Shown here: piece after piece, positions 19,554 to 28,573 of the stretch | How positions within the stretch are numbered: position 1 is the stretch's first letter | How the letters are laid out: each line of letters begins with the position of its first letter | Assembly (NCBI RefSeq): GCF_004210735.1 | Contig: NZ_SDZL01000005.1 | Span: forward strand, 1-64,000 | Direction: 5' to 3' | Length of the DNA stretch: 64,000 bases | Source: Brevundimonas sp. | GTDB lineage: Bacteria > Pseudomonadota > Alphaproteobacteria > Caulobacterales > Caulobacteraceae | The notes under the pieces: generated by a model | The model's input: only the letters and a program-made list of their open reading frames with translations | Told to the model about the DNA's origin: nothing | Database searches by the model: none | Translations under genes and position numbers: made by a program

Positions 19554-20962
19554 CAGACCGGGGTTCCTTCTTCGTCTTCGCCGCCGCGGGCCGGGGATAC
19601 GCCCAGCGACTTCAGTTTCCGGTGCAGGGCCGACCGTTCCATGCCGATGAAGGCCGCAGTCCGCGAGATATTGCCGCCGAAGCGCATGATCTGGGCGGCC
19701 AGGTATTCCCGCTCGAACACCTCACGCGCCTCGCGCAGCGGCAGGGCGATGATCCGCTCGGCGCCCAGGGCGCTACCCGAGTTGGACGAGGCCACTTCCT
19801 GCGGCAGCATCTCGGCCGAGATCGGTTCATTGGGATCGCCCGTCGCCAGGATCAGCAGGCGTTCGACATTGTTGCGAAGCTGGCGGACGTTGCCGGGCCA
19901 TGGGTGCACCTGCAGCACGGCCACCGCATCGTCACCGATCTGGCGACGGGGGAAGCCCTGGGCCGCGCTGATGGTGTCCAGGAAGAACTCGACCAGTTCG
20001 CCGATATCCTCGCGCCGTTCGGACAGGGCCGGCACGCGGATAGGCACGACGTTCAGGCGGTGGAACAGATCCTCACGGAAATGACCTTCGGTGATTTCCT
20101 GCTTCAGATCGCGGGAGGTCGAGGTGACGACCCGCACGTCCACCTGCACGTCCTGTTCGCCGCCTACGCGGCGGAAGCGCTGTTCGACCAGAACACGCAG
20201 GATGCGGCTCTGGCTCTCGCGCGGCATGTCGCCGACCTCGTCCAGGTACAGGGTGCCGTTGTGGGCGCGCTCGAAGACGCCGATCTTGCGGGGGCGGCCG
20301 TCGCCGCCCTCCTCCCCGAACAGTTCGACGTCCAGGCGTTCGGGCGTCATACCGGCGGCCGATATGGCGACGAACTCGGCCCGGCTGCGCGGGCTGTTCT
20401 CATGGATCTGCCGCGCGACCAGTTCCTTGCCCGAGCCCGGCGGACCCGAGATCAGCACCCGGCTGTTGGCCGGCGCGACCTTGGCGATGGTGTTGCGCAG
20501 GGCCTGGGCCGCGGCGGATTTGCCGATGAATCCGGTCGGCGCCATCGTCTGGGCGCGCAGGCGTCGGTTCTCGCGCCGCAGGGTCGCCGCCTCCAGCGCG
20601 CGGTCGATGACGACCACCAGCCGGTCCGACTTGAACGGCTTCTCGATGAAGTCATAGGCGCCGCGTTTCAGGGCGCTGACCGCCGTTTCGATGTTGCCGT
20701 GGCCCGAGATCATGACGACCGGCAGGTCTGGGTCGATCTCCTTGACCACGTCCAGCAGCTCCAGCCCGTCCAGGCCGCCGCCCTGCATCCAGATATCCAG
20801 GATGGCCAGTGACGGTTTGCGCGCGCGGATGGCGGCCAGGGCCTCATCCGAGTTCGCGGCCACGCGCACGGCGTGCCCCTCGTCCTCGAGCAGGCCCGAA
20901 ACCAGTTCGCGGATATCGGCCTCGTCATCGACAACGAGAATGTCGGCTCCGGTGGATCGCAT
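19553..20962 (-). CDS. ntrX: Nitrogen regulation response regulator NtrX
   Basis: This 469-aa response regulator has a receiver domain at about residues 6-122 with phospho-acceptor D56 and K108; an AAA+ domain with Walker A GPPGSGKE (about 173-180) and Walker B LYLDEVGD (about 238-245); and a Fis-type helix-turn-helix at the end (NISRTAAFIGMERSALHRKL). The sigma54-contact loop GAFTGA is missing: the chain goes ELFGEEGGDGRPRKIGVFERA. Alphaproteobacterial NtrX proteins are known to lack this loop. It probably controls nitrogen, redox or envelope genes without sigma54 activation. Confidence 0.95.
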   Translation of the reverse strand: MRSTGADILVVDDEADIRELVSGLLEDEGHAVRVAANSDEALAAIRARKPSLAILDIWMQGGGLDGLELLDVVKEIDPDLPVVMISGHGNIETAVSALKRGAYDFIEKPFKSDRLVVVIDRALEAATLRRENRRLRAQTMAPTGFIGKSAAAQALRNTIAKVAPANSRVLISGPPGSGKELVARQIHENSPRSRAEFVAISAAGMTPERLDVELFGEEGGDGRPRKIGVFERAHNGTLYLDEVGDMPRESQSRILRVLVEQRFRRVGGEQDVQVDVRVVTSTSRDLKQEITEGHFREDLFHRLNVVPIRVPALSERREDIGELVEFFLDTISAAQGFPRRQIGDDAVAVLQVHPWPGNVRQLRNNVERLLILATGDPNEPISAEMLPQEVASSNSGSALGAERIIALPLREAREVFEREYLAAQIMRFGGNISRTAAFIGMERSALHRKLKSLGVSPARGGEDEEGTPV

Positions 20963-20968
20963 ATCTCT

Positions 20969-23227
20969 TTACTCCACGACCGCGCCGATGGCTCGCGAGG
21001 CTGGCTCGCGAGCGCCGGACTTCACGGTCGGCGTCAAGGGAAAGATCAGGCACACGCGAGCGCCTGAAAGGGTTTCGGCGTCGGCCAGCTTCAACTCGCC
21101 GCCGTGGTCTTCACAAATGCGCTTGACGATAGCCAGGCCCAGACCCGTGCCCTTCTCGCGCGTCGTTACATAGGGTTCGATCAGGCGATCGCGGTCCTTG
21201 GCCGGCAAGCCCACGCCGTCGTCCTCGATCACAAAGGTCGCCAGATCTCCTTCGACCTGAAGCGCGGCGCGTATGGCGACCATCGTGGTATCGTCTTCGC
21301 CCGTCGCCGCACGCTGCGCCGTCACCGCTTCGCCCGCATTCTTCAGGATATTGGTCAGCGCCTGACCGACCATTCGTGCGTCGCAGTTCAGGGTGGCGAC
21401 CGGCAAGGGCTCGGTTATTTCAACCATCACATCAGGCGCCGCCACGCGCTGGGCGAAGACTGCCTCACGCAACATTTCGGCGGGATTGGCGGCGGCGAAG
21501 CGCGGTGCAGGCATGCGGGCGAAGGCCGAGAACTCGTCCACCATCCGGCCGATGTCGCCCACCTGGCGGATAATGGTTTCGGTGCAGCGATCGAACACCT
21601 CAACATCATCGCCGACGCGCGCCCGGTATTTCCGGCGCAGGCGTTCGGCCGACAGCTGGATCGGCGTCAGCGGGTTCTTGATCTCATGGGCGATGCGGCG
21701 CGCCACATCGCGCCAGGCGGCGTTACGCTGGGCTGTGACCAGACGCGTGATGTCGTCGAAGGTCAGCACCATCTCACCGCCGACACCGCCTTCGATGCGA
21801 ACCCGCAACTGGCGGGAGTCGCCGTTGCGACTGACGTCGATGTCTTCCTCGATATGGGCCTGGCCGCGTTGCAGCAGGGCGCTCAGTTCGGGCGAAATCT
21901 TCGCCAGAGCCTTGCCGCGCACATCCTGTGACCCGATGCCCAGAAGCTCGGCTGCGCTGTCATTGATGGCCGAGATGCGGCCCTTTCGGTCCAGGCCGAT
22001 CACGCCGGCACTGACACCGGACAGCACCGTCTCGATGAACAGGCTCCGTGCCTGTGCATCGTCGCTGGCGGCTTTCAGCGCCGTCTGTTGTGCTTGAAGA
22101 TCGGCCGTCATCCTGTTGAAAGCGTTGGACAGAACGGCGATTTCAGCGGGATCGTTGCGACTGTCCACCCGCGCGTCCAGATTGCCCGCCGCTACCTGGC
22201 CGGCGGCCTCGACCAGTCGTCCGATGGGCCGAGAAATCGCGCTGGCCGCTGACATGCCCAGCCAGACCGCGCCGACCAGAACCAGCAGGGCCGTCTCCAG
22301 ATAGCTGAGGGCGAAGGCGGCCTGGATACGAGCGCGGCTTTCCTCGGCCTCGCGATAAGATCGGATCGATTCCTCGCCGTTGCGAAGTCGCTGGATCAGG
22401 CCGGGCGCCAGCGGACGCACGACATACAGATAGGCGTCGCCATAGTCGGGCAACGGATAGACGGCGCGAACGACATCGGGGTTCTCGGTCACCTCGACCG
22501 GCGCATTTTCGCCCTCGGCCGCGATCTCGAAGGCGCTGCGCGGCGGGGCCAGATAGGGCGGCGCTTCCGGCAATTCCCCGCTGGCCAGCACATTGCCCTG
22601 CCCGTCCAGAATATAGAGCGCCGGATAGCCGAAGAAATCTGCGATCTGCGCCAGGGCGCTGGAGAACTGGATGCGGCTGTCGAAAATCTGCCGAACGCCA
22701 CCCAGTTCGGTCGACATGGTGGCCAGATCGGCTTCCAGCCCCTCACCCACATCCTGGACATAGGCGCGGCCGATATCAGCGCCGTTCTCGACCGCCGAAC
22801 TGACGTTTTGGCTGAACCATTGATCGACGCCCCGATTGACCAGCACCCCAAAGACGAGGGCGATCAGGACGGCCGGCACGACCGCAACCAGCGAGAACAC
22901 CGTCACGAACCGCAGGTGCAGACGCGCCGCCGCCTCGTCCCGCCGTCGCGCCAGCCGGATCACCCGGGCGCCGATGACGGCAGCCAGCCCACTGATCAGG
23001 ATCAGATTGGCCAGAAGAATGAACAGAACGGCCTGGCTGGCGGCCGCCCGGCCTCCACCGCCGACAGCGCCCGGCGCGACTGCCACGACCCAGATAGCGG
23101 CGGCCGTGACCAGCAGGGCGACGCCATAGCAGACGGCGAAAAGCGTCCTTACCCGATCATCGGACAGGCGGCCCCAGAGCGAAGGCTCTGGCGCGGCGGT
23201 TGTCAGCGATCCGGTCTTGTCCGTCAT
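20969..23227 (-). CDS. ntrY: Nitrogen regulation sensor histidine kinase NtrY
   Basis: This 752-aa membrane kinase has three hydrophobic segments in the first ~150 residues, a periplasmic-type sensor region, another membrane segment (LETALLVLVGAVWLG), HAMP (AISRPIGRLVEAAGQVAAGNLDARV), PAS (VLSGVSAGVIGLDRKGRISAIN), the H-box RRIAHEIKNPLTPIQLSAERL, and the ATPase motifs DDGVGLPAKD and TREKGTGLGLAIVKRI. It phosphorylates NtrX. Its ATG overlaps the dusB stop by 4 nt. In Caulobacter-type genomes ntrB and ntrC usually stand between dusB and ntrY; here they are absent. Confidence 0.95.
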   Translation of the reverse strand: MTDKTGSLTTAAPEPSLWGRLSDDRVRTLFAVCYGVALLVTAAAIWVVAVAPGAVGGGGRAAASQAVLFILLANLILISGLAAVIGARVIRLARRRDEAAARLHLRFVTVFSLVAVVPAVLIALVFGVLVNRGVDQWFSQNVSSAVENGADIGRAYVQDVGEGLEADLATMSTELGGVRQIFDSRIQFSSALAQIADFFGYPALYILDGQGNVLASGELPEAPPYLAPPRSAFEIAAEGENAPVEVTENPDVVRAVYPLPDYGDAYLYVVRPLAPGLIQRLRNGEESIRSYREAEESRARIQAAFALSYLETALLVLVGAVWLGMSAASAISRPIGRLVEAAGQVAAGNLDARVDSRNDPAEIAVLSNAFNRMTADLQAQQTALKAASDDAQARSLFIETVLSGVSAGVIGLDRKGRISAINDSAAELLGIGSQDVRGKALAKISPELSALLQRGQAHIEEDIDVSRNGDSRQLRVRIEGGVGGEMVLTFDDITRLVTAQRNAAWRDVARRIAHEIKNPLTPIQLSAERLRRKYRARVGDDVEVFDRCTETIIRQVGDIGRMVDEFSAFARMPAPRFAAANPAEMLREAVFAQRVAAPDVMVEITEPLPVATLNCDARMVGQALTNILKNAGEAVTAQRAATGEDDTTMVAIRAALQVEGDLATFVIEDDGVGLPAKDRDRLIEPYVTTREKGTGLGLAIVKRICEDHGGELKLADAETLSGARVCLIFPLTPTVKSGAREPASRAIGAVVE

Positions 23228-24279
23228 GCCGCTCCAGCTTTGACTAACTGTGGCGGATATTCAACACCGGAGTTGCGCGATAGCGGCACATCCAGGCGCC
23301 ACAAGGCTGTGAGCGCCCGTTCAACCTCTTCGGGCGTGTCTATCCGGCATAGGCGGCTTTTTTCGGCGCGCCGCTCGGTTGGATCTGCGGGCCACGGGGC
23401 CTGTTCGATATACCAGCCCAGATGCTTGCGAAACATCTTCAGCCCCAGCGGCAGGCCGTAAAAGGCGACAGACGCGCGAAGATGTTCGATGACGATGTCC
23501 AGTCGTTCGTCCCGATCCGGCTCCTCAGTCGCCGCCTCGCCCCGCAGGGCGCGTTCCAGATGCGCCGCCAGCCACGGGCGGCCATAGACGCCGCGTCCCA
23601 GCATCAATCCGTCCGCGCCCGACTGGCGCAGCGCTTCTCGCGCCTGATCGGGCGTGATGATGTCGCCGTTGACGATGACCGGAATATCGACAGCCGCCTT
23701 GACCGCGCCCACGGCGCCCCAGTCGGCCTGTCCTGTATAGAACTGCTTGCGGGTCCGGCCGTGCACGGTGACAGCCTTTACCCCCAGATCCTGAGCGCGG
23801 CGGGCCAGATCGGATGCGTTGCGGCTGTCGTCGTCCCAACCCAGCCGCATCTTGACCGTGACGGGCCGCGAGGTCGCCTTTACCGCCGCTTCCATCAGGC
23901 GGGCCGCCAGATCGGGCGTTCGCATCAAGGCTGAACCGCAGGCTGCGCCGGTGACTTCCTTGGCCGGACAGCCGAAATTCAGGTCGATAATGTCGGCGCC
24001 GGCCTGTTCGGCCATACGCGCGCCCTGGGCCATCGTCTCGGGATCGCGCCCGACCAGCTGGATCACCGTCAGGGGTAATCCCGCGCCGACCGCCGCGCGC
24101 CGCACCACGTCGGGTCGTCCGCGCGCCAGCTCCGCCGAGGCCACCATTTCCGTCGCCACATAGGGCGCGCCCAGCCGGGACGCCAGCACACGGAACGGCA
24201 GGTCTGTGACGCCCGTCATGGGCGCCATCAGGACCCGGCCCGGAATGGTCACGTCGCCGATCTGAAGGCTGTTGCTCAT
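23224..24279 (-). CDS. dusB: tRNA-dihydrouridine synthase B
   Basis: This 351-aa FMN TIM-barrel enzyme reduces specific uridines in the tRNA D-loop. The motifs MAPMTGVTDLPFR, DLNFGCPAKEVTG with the catalytic Cys, and VNGDI followed by GADGLMLGRGVYGRPW are diagnostic. Older names are nifR3 and yhdG. An AAGGAA ribosome-binding site precedes the chosen ATG. It heads the dusB-ntrY-ntrX-dat run and is divergent from ispDF. Confidence 0.95.
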   Translation of the reverse strand: MSNSLQIGDVTIPGRVLMAPMTGVTDLPFRVLASRLGAPYVATEMVASAELARGRPDVVRRAAVGAGLPLTVIQLVGRDPETMAQGARMAEQAGADIIDLNFGCPAKEVTGAACGSALMRTPDLAARLMEAAVKATSRPVTVKMRLGWDDDSRNASDLARRAQDLGVKAVTVHGRTRKQFYTGQADWGAVGAVKAAVDIPVIVNGDIITPDQAREALRQSGADGLMLGRGVYGRPWLAAHLERALRGEAATEEPDRDERLDIVIEHLRASVAFYGLPLGLKMFRKHLGWYIEQAPWPADPTERRAEKSRLCRIDTPEEVERALTALWRLDVPLSRNSGVEYPPQLVKAGAA

Positions 24280-24343
24280 GGTTTCCTTACGGCCGTCTTC
24301 CTGGCCCCTCGTCAAGCGCAACCACGGCCCTTAGAAGGCGGAC

Positions 24344-25480
24344 ATGGAATTCTCTGCGATTGTCGTGGCGGCCGGTTCAGGTTCGCGGGCCGGAGGCGGC
24401 AAGCAATGGCGGCTGCTGGGCGGCCAGCCGGTAGTCCGCCGATCCGTAGCCGCCTTGCTGGACTCGGGCGCAGGCGAAGTCGTGGTTGTGATCGCACCGG
24501 GTGACGAAGCACTGGTCAACACCGCCCTGGACGGCCTGTCCGGCTGGCGCGCGGTTCACGGTGGGGACCAACGCGCGGATTCGGTCCGCGCCGGGCTGGC
24601 GGCGCTTGATGATGAACCGCGTCGCTCGGTGCTGGTGCACGACGCGGCTCGTCCATTACTGCCGCCCCAAGTCATTGACCGTCTGCTGACGGCCCTGTCC
24701 GATGCTGACGGCGCCCTGCCCGCCCTGCCCGTGGCCGACAGCCTTCGTCGCGGCGCTGACGGATTCGTCGCCGGAGCCGTCGAGCGTGAGGGCCTGTGGC
24801 GCGCCCAGACACCGCAGGCCTTCCGGCTTGGCGTCCTACGCGACGCCTATGCCGCCTGGCCGACGGCCGAGGCCGCCACCGACGAAGCAACAGTTGTCGA
24901 ACGCGCCGGCGGACGTGTCCGGATCGTCGAGGGCGACGCCCGCCTGATGAAACTTACCTATCCCGAGGATTTCGCCATGGCCGAGGCCCTGCTTCCACGT
25001 CAGATCCGGGTGGGTCAGGGGTATGACGTGCACCGCTGGGGCGACGGTTCGTCCGTCTGGCTGTGCGGGCTGGAGATCGCCCACGACCAGACCCTGATCG
25101 GCCATTCGGACGCCGACGCCGGCCTTCACGCCCTGACCGACGCCATTCTGGGGGCCATCGGCGAGGGCGACATCGGTGATCATTTTCCACCCACCGATCC
25201 GAAATGGAAGGGCGCGGCCTCGGACCAGTTTCTGCTTCACGCGGTTGGCCTTGTGACGGCGCGAGGCGGCCGGCTGGTCAACGTCGACGTGACCCTGATT
25301 TGCGAACGGCCCAAGGTTAAGCCGCACCGCCAGGCCATGCGCGAACGGCTGGCGACCTTGCTGGGCCTTCCGCTGGACGCCGTCAGCGTCAAGGCGACGA
25401 CGACCGAGGGGCTGGGCTTTACCGGGCGCGGTGAAGGACTGGCGGCCCAGGCGGTGGTGCTGGTCGAACTGCCCGCCTGA
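24344..25480 (+). CDS. ispDF: Bifunctional IspD-IspF (MEP isoprenoid pathway)
   Basis: This 378-aa fusion of two pathway enzymes has an N-terminal half that is 2-C-methyl-D-erythritol 4-phosphate cytidylyltransferase ([37 protein letters not shown]). The C-terminal half, from [14 protein letters not shown], is 2-C-methyl-D-erythritol 2,4-cyclodiphosphate synthase, with zinc ligands in GYDVH and [18 protein letters not shown]. The fused form is typical of alphaproteobacteria. The intermediate step (IspE) is not in this window. Confidence 0.97.
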   Translation: MEFSAIVVAAGSGSRAGGGKQWRLLGGQPVVRRSVAALLDSGAGEVVVVIAPGDEALVNTALDGLSGWRAVHGGDQRADSVRAGLAALDDEPRRSVLVHDAARPLLPPQVIDRLLTALSDADGALPALPVADSLRRGADGFVAGAVEREGLWRAQTPQAFRLGVLRDAYAAWPTAEAATDEATVVERAGGRVRIVEGDARLMKLTYPEDFAMAEALLPRQIRVGQGYDVHRWGDGSSVWLCGLEIAHDQTLIGHSDADAGLHALTDAILGAIGEGDIGDHFPPTDPKWKGAASDQFLLHAVGLVTARGGRLVNVDVTLICERPKVKPHRQAMRERLATLLGLPLDAVSVKATTTEGLGFTGRGEGLAAQAVVLVELPA

Positions 25481-25485
25481 CCCCT

Positions 25486-27753
25486 TTACTGCATGTGCCG
25501 GACCATGGAGCCGAACAGGTTCACATAGTCGTCGGTCCAGGGCTTCACCTCGGTCGGCGCCAGGGTGCGCCAGCGGCCATCGGCGCGGAAATCAGCCAGC
25601 CCCGCCTCGGTCGGAGAGATCGCCAGCGCTTCGGTTGAGGCCTCGGCCATCTCTGGCGCGTCCTTTCGCTTGATATAGACTTGGTGCTGGTCGCTGGCGC
25701 CCAGGGCGCGCGCGGCCGCCACCGCCGGCAGGGTGATCTCGAGGTTGCGGTTCGACAGGTGGAGCAGCACCACGCCGTCCGGCTTCACCACACGCAGATA
25801 GCCCTTCAGCGCCTCTTCCGTCAGCAGGTGCGTCGGCACCGCGTCGGACGAGAAGGCGTCGACCACGAGCAGATCATAAGTCCCCGAGGGTTCCTTCTCC
25901 AGCGTCAGGCGCGCGTCGCCCAGCACGGTCTTCACCGGTCCCACGGCGCAGTTCGAAATATAGGTGAACCACTGCGGATCCCGCGACAACCGGTCCACCA
26001 TCGGATCGATCTCGAAGAAGGTCAGGGTGTCGCCTGCCCGCTTGTAGGCCGCCATGGCGCCCGACCCCTGCCCCACCACGCCGATGACAGCCGAGGGTCC
26101 ACGCGCCTGGATACGCTGGGCCGCCTGACCGATTGGCGTCGCGGGCGCGTAATAGAGCGTCGGCATACAGGCGTGCTCAGGTGCGCGGGCCTGGGCGCCG
26201 TGCAGCGTCGTCCCATGCATCAGCACATGCACCGCTCCGCCCAAGCGCGGTTCGGGCGTATCGGCAACACGCATGACACCAAAGAAGCTGCGCTCGCTCA
26301 GTTTCCAGTCATAGCCACGCGCGATGTAGTGCGCCGACAGCGACATCAGCCCCAACGCCACGGTGAACAGCAGGGCCCGATCCCGCAGCAGGAAGGCGCA
26401 GATCGCCGCAAGCCCCAGCACGACCTGGGCGATCTGCACCATGGCCGTATCACCGAAGCTGGCGCGCAGTTCGCTGTTGTAACGCACGATCTCCAGCGCA
26501 ACCGGCGGAGCGATGGCCACCACGGCGACCAGACCCAGCAACGCCAGTTCCTTGTAGCCGTAACGGTCTCCGCCCCAGGGCCGGGCCAGCCCGACAAGAA
26601 CCAGAATCAGCGGGTATTCCCACACCATGTTGAAGATGACGGGTGCGATCAGGGCGTTGAACGCTCCGCCCACCACGCCGCCCAGCGACATCAGCAGATA
26701 GAATTCCGTCAACCGATCGGGCGCGGGCCGCCGCGCCGCCAGCAACTGGTGGCACATCAAGGCGGTGAAGAAGAAGGTCGCCAGATGCATGCCGAACAGC
26801 AGCAGCCACTCGCCCGTCTGGAACGCGACCAGGCTGATGCAGGCGGCCGCCAGCGCACCCTGGATCGTCAGCGTCACCCACAGCGGAATCGCCGGCTTCG
26901 TCTGGAAGGCGATGACGAAGGTCAGCAGATACAGCGCCAGCGGAATGACCCACAGGAACGGGGCCGAGGCCACATCGGTCGACAGGTGCGCCGTCACGCC
27001 CAGCATCAGGCTGGACGGCGCGGCCGCCAGCAGCACCAGAATGATCTTGTTCTTCCAGCTTATCGGGGCGCTGCGGCTCAGCGGCGGCGCCTCGACCACC
27101 TGTTCGCGGCGGGCCGCGACGACAAAGGCCAGAGCCGCGACCATGACCACGAACAGGGCGTAACCGATGCTCCAGGTGATCCGCTGCCCCGACAGGGTCA
27201 TCAGCGGCTCGATCGCCACCGGATAGGCCAGCAGCGCCAGGAAACTGCCCAGGTTCGAGGCTGCGTAAAGGACATAGGGGTTCTTGCCATCCGGCTTGCC
27301 CGCCCTCACCCGTGCGTACCAGGCTTGCAGCAGCGGCGCTGTCGCGGACAGCACGGCGAACGGCGCGCCGACCGACAGCGCCAGGGTCGCCAGTAGCCAG
27401 GCCACCGGCGCGGCCGGATCGGGATCGCCCAGCAGGCCGTTGACGGTCAACGGCAGAAACAGCGCCGCCGCCAGCAGCAGGGCCAGATGGATGCCGACCT
27501 GCACCCGCAGTGATTTTACCCGCTGCAGTCCGTGCGCATAGGCATAGCCGGCCAGTAACGCAGTCTGGAAGAAGACCATCGAGGTGTTCCACACCGATGG
27601 CGAGCCGCCCAGCATGGGCAGGACCAGCTTGGTCACCATCGGCTGGACCAGGAACACCAGAGAGGCGGAGGTGAAGATGGCCACCGCGAACAGCAGGGGC
27701 ACGACCGGCACGCGCGCGCTGTCCTGTTCGGCGGTCAGGGTGGTCTCGGTCAT
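25486..27753 (-). CDS. Membrane protein with C-terminal spermidine-synthase-like domain
   Basis: This 755-aa protein combines about 12-14 hydrophobic segments (residues ~15-500) with a soluble Rossmann methyltransferase-type domain. That domain has the SAM-like glycine loop IGVVGQGSGAMAAYKRAGDT, the acidic FFEIDPMVDRL and VVDAFSSDAVPTHLLTEEAL. Such fusions are annotated as fused MFS/spermidine synthase. Real polyamine synthesis is unproven, and the multi-pass half suggests a transport-linked or membrane-anchored aminopropyl or methyl transfer. It is convergent with ispDF, with 5 nt between the stops. Confidence 0.75.
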   Translation of the reverse strand: MTETTLTAEQDSARVPVVPLLFAVAIFTSASLVFLVQPMVTKLVLPMLGGSPSVWNTSMVFFQTALLAGYAYAHGLQRVKSLRVQVGIHLALLLAAALFLPLTVNGLLGDPDPAAPVAWLLATLALSVGAPFAVLSATAPLLQAWYARVRAGKPDGKNPYVLYAASNLGSFLALLAYPVAIEPLMTLSGQRITWSIGYALFVVMVAALAFVVAARREQVVEAPPLSRSAPISWKNKIILVLLAAAPSSLMLGVTAHLSTDVASAPFLWVIPLALYLLTFVIAFQTKPAIPLWVTLTIQGALAAACISLVAFQTGEWLLLFGMHLATFFFTALMCHQLLAARRPAPDRLTEFYLLMSLGGVVGGAFNALIAPVIFNMVWEYPLILVLVGLARPWGGDRYGYKELALLGLVAVVAIAPPVALEIVRYNSELRASFGDTAMVQIAQVVLGLAAICAFLLRDRALLFTVALGLMSLSAHYIARGYDWKLSERSFFGVMRVADTPEPRLGGAVHVLMHGTTLHGAQARAPEHACMPTLYYAPATPIGQAAQRIQARGPSAVIGVVGQGSGAMAAYKRAGDTLTFFEIDPMVDRLSRDPQWFTYISNCAVGPVKTVLGDARLTLEKEPSGTYDLLVVDAFSSDAVPTHLLTEEALKGYLRVVKPDGVVLLHLSNRNLEITLPAVAAARALGASDQHQVYIKRKDAPEMAEASTEALAISPTEAGLADFRADGRWRTLAPTEVKPWTDDYVNLFGSMVRHMQ

Positions 27754-27836
27754 CTTGCGGCCCCGCGATGTTCCATTCGGCGTGCGATCATGCGATCCGG
27801 CACGCTAGACCGACTCGCGACGATGGACAGGCCGAC

Positions 27837-28334
27837 ATGTTTCCTGCCGACATAGAAACGCGGTGCGTTAAAATTCTGCATTCGGCCCGTGACGCGGGCG
27901 TGATGTTGTCCACGGCAGAGAGCTGTACCGGCGGCCTGGTCGCGGCGGCGCTGACGGCTGTGGCGGGATCGTCTTCGGCCATCGACCGGGGCTTCGTTAC
28001 CTACAGCAACGCCGCCAAGAGCCGGATGCTGGGTGTGCCGACAGCGATGATCGAAGCACACGGCGCGGTGTCTGAACCTGTGGCGCGGGCCATGGCCGAG
28101 GGCGCTCGGCGCGAATCCGAAGCCGACGTCACAGTGTCCGTCACAGGCGTCGCAGGCCCCGGCGGTGGCACGGCGGACAAGCCGGTCGGCCTGGTGCATT
28201 TCGCATCCGCCGGGCCGCAAGGCATCATCCATGTCGAGCGCCGCTTCGGCGACATCGGGCGCGAGGCAGTGCGTCTGGAAAGCGTGCGTCAGGCGCTGGA
28301 TCTGCTCCTTGACCAACTGACGGCGCAGGGATGA
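27837..28334 (+). CDS. pncC: CinA C-terminal domain nicotinamide-nucleotide amidase
   Basis: This 165-aa stand-alone CinA-C domain shows STAESCTGGLVAAALT with the catalytic Ser, FVTYSNAAKSRMLGV and VSVTGVAGPGGGTADKPVGLVHF. The family deamidates NMN to nicotinic acid mononucleotide, salvaging pyridine nucleotides. The N-terminal competence/damage domain of full CinA is absent, as in many proteobacteria. The start MFPADIE is preferred over the track's upstream ATG, which lies in the divergent promoter region. It overlaps tusA by 4 nt. Confidence 0.9.
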   Translation: MFPADIETRCVKILHSARDAGVMLSTAESCTGGLVAAALTAVAGSSSAIDRGFVTYSNAAKSRMLGVPTAMIEAHGAVSEPVARAMAEGARRESEADVTVSVTGVAGPGGGTADKPVGLVHFASAGPQGIIHVERRFGDIGREAVRLESVRQALDLLLDQLTAQG

Positions 28335-28573
28335 GCCAGCCCATTCGCATCGACGCGCGTGGCCATCGGTGCCCCGTACCCAGCCTGCGCCTGCGTCGCG
28401 CGATGGCGGGTCATGTCCCGGGCGCCGTGTTCGAGCTTCTGGCCACCGATCCTATGGCCCGGATCGATGTCCCTTATCTGATGCAGGAAGCCGGCGGCGA
28501 GGTTCTGTCGCTCACCGAGGTCGACGGCGTTCTGACGATCACCGTCCGCTCAGGCGTTGGCCCGGCAGTTTGA
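28331..28573 (+). CDS. tusA: TusA-family sulfur-carrier protein
   Basis: This 80-aa single-domain protein has the active cysteine in the conserved context RGHRCPVPSLRLRRAM (Cys about residue 14). TusA proteins carry persulfide sulfur for tRNA thiolation, molybdopterin or sulfur oxidation. The role is inferred; the partner is unknown. It is co-translated with pncC (ATGA overlap), and its 3' end overlaps the convergent YihY gene by 35 nt. Confidence 0.85.
   Translation: MSQPIRIDARGHRCPVPSLRLRRAMAGHVPGAVFELLATDPMARIDVPYLMQEAGGEVLSLTEVDGVLTITVRSGVGPAV

Noticed and set aside
25681-27396. 571-codon ORF opposite the spermidine-synthase-like gene
   Set aside because: Its composition (Gln/Arg/His-rich) and full overlap with a membrane protein gene mark it as a shadow.
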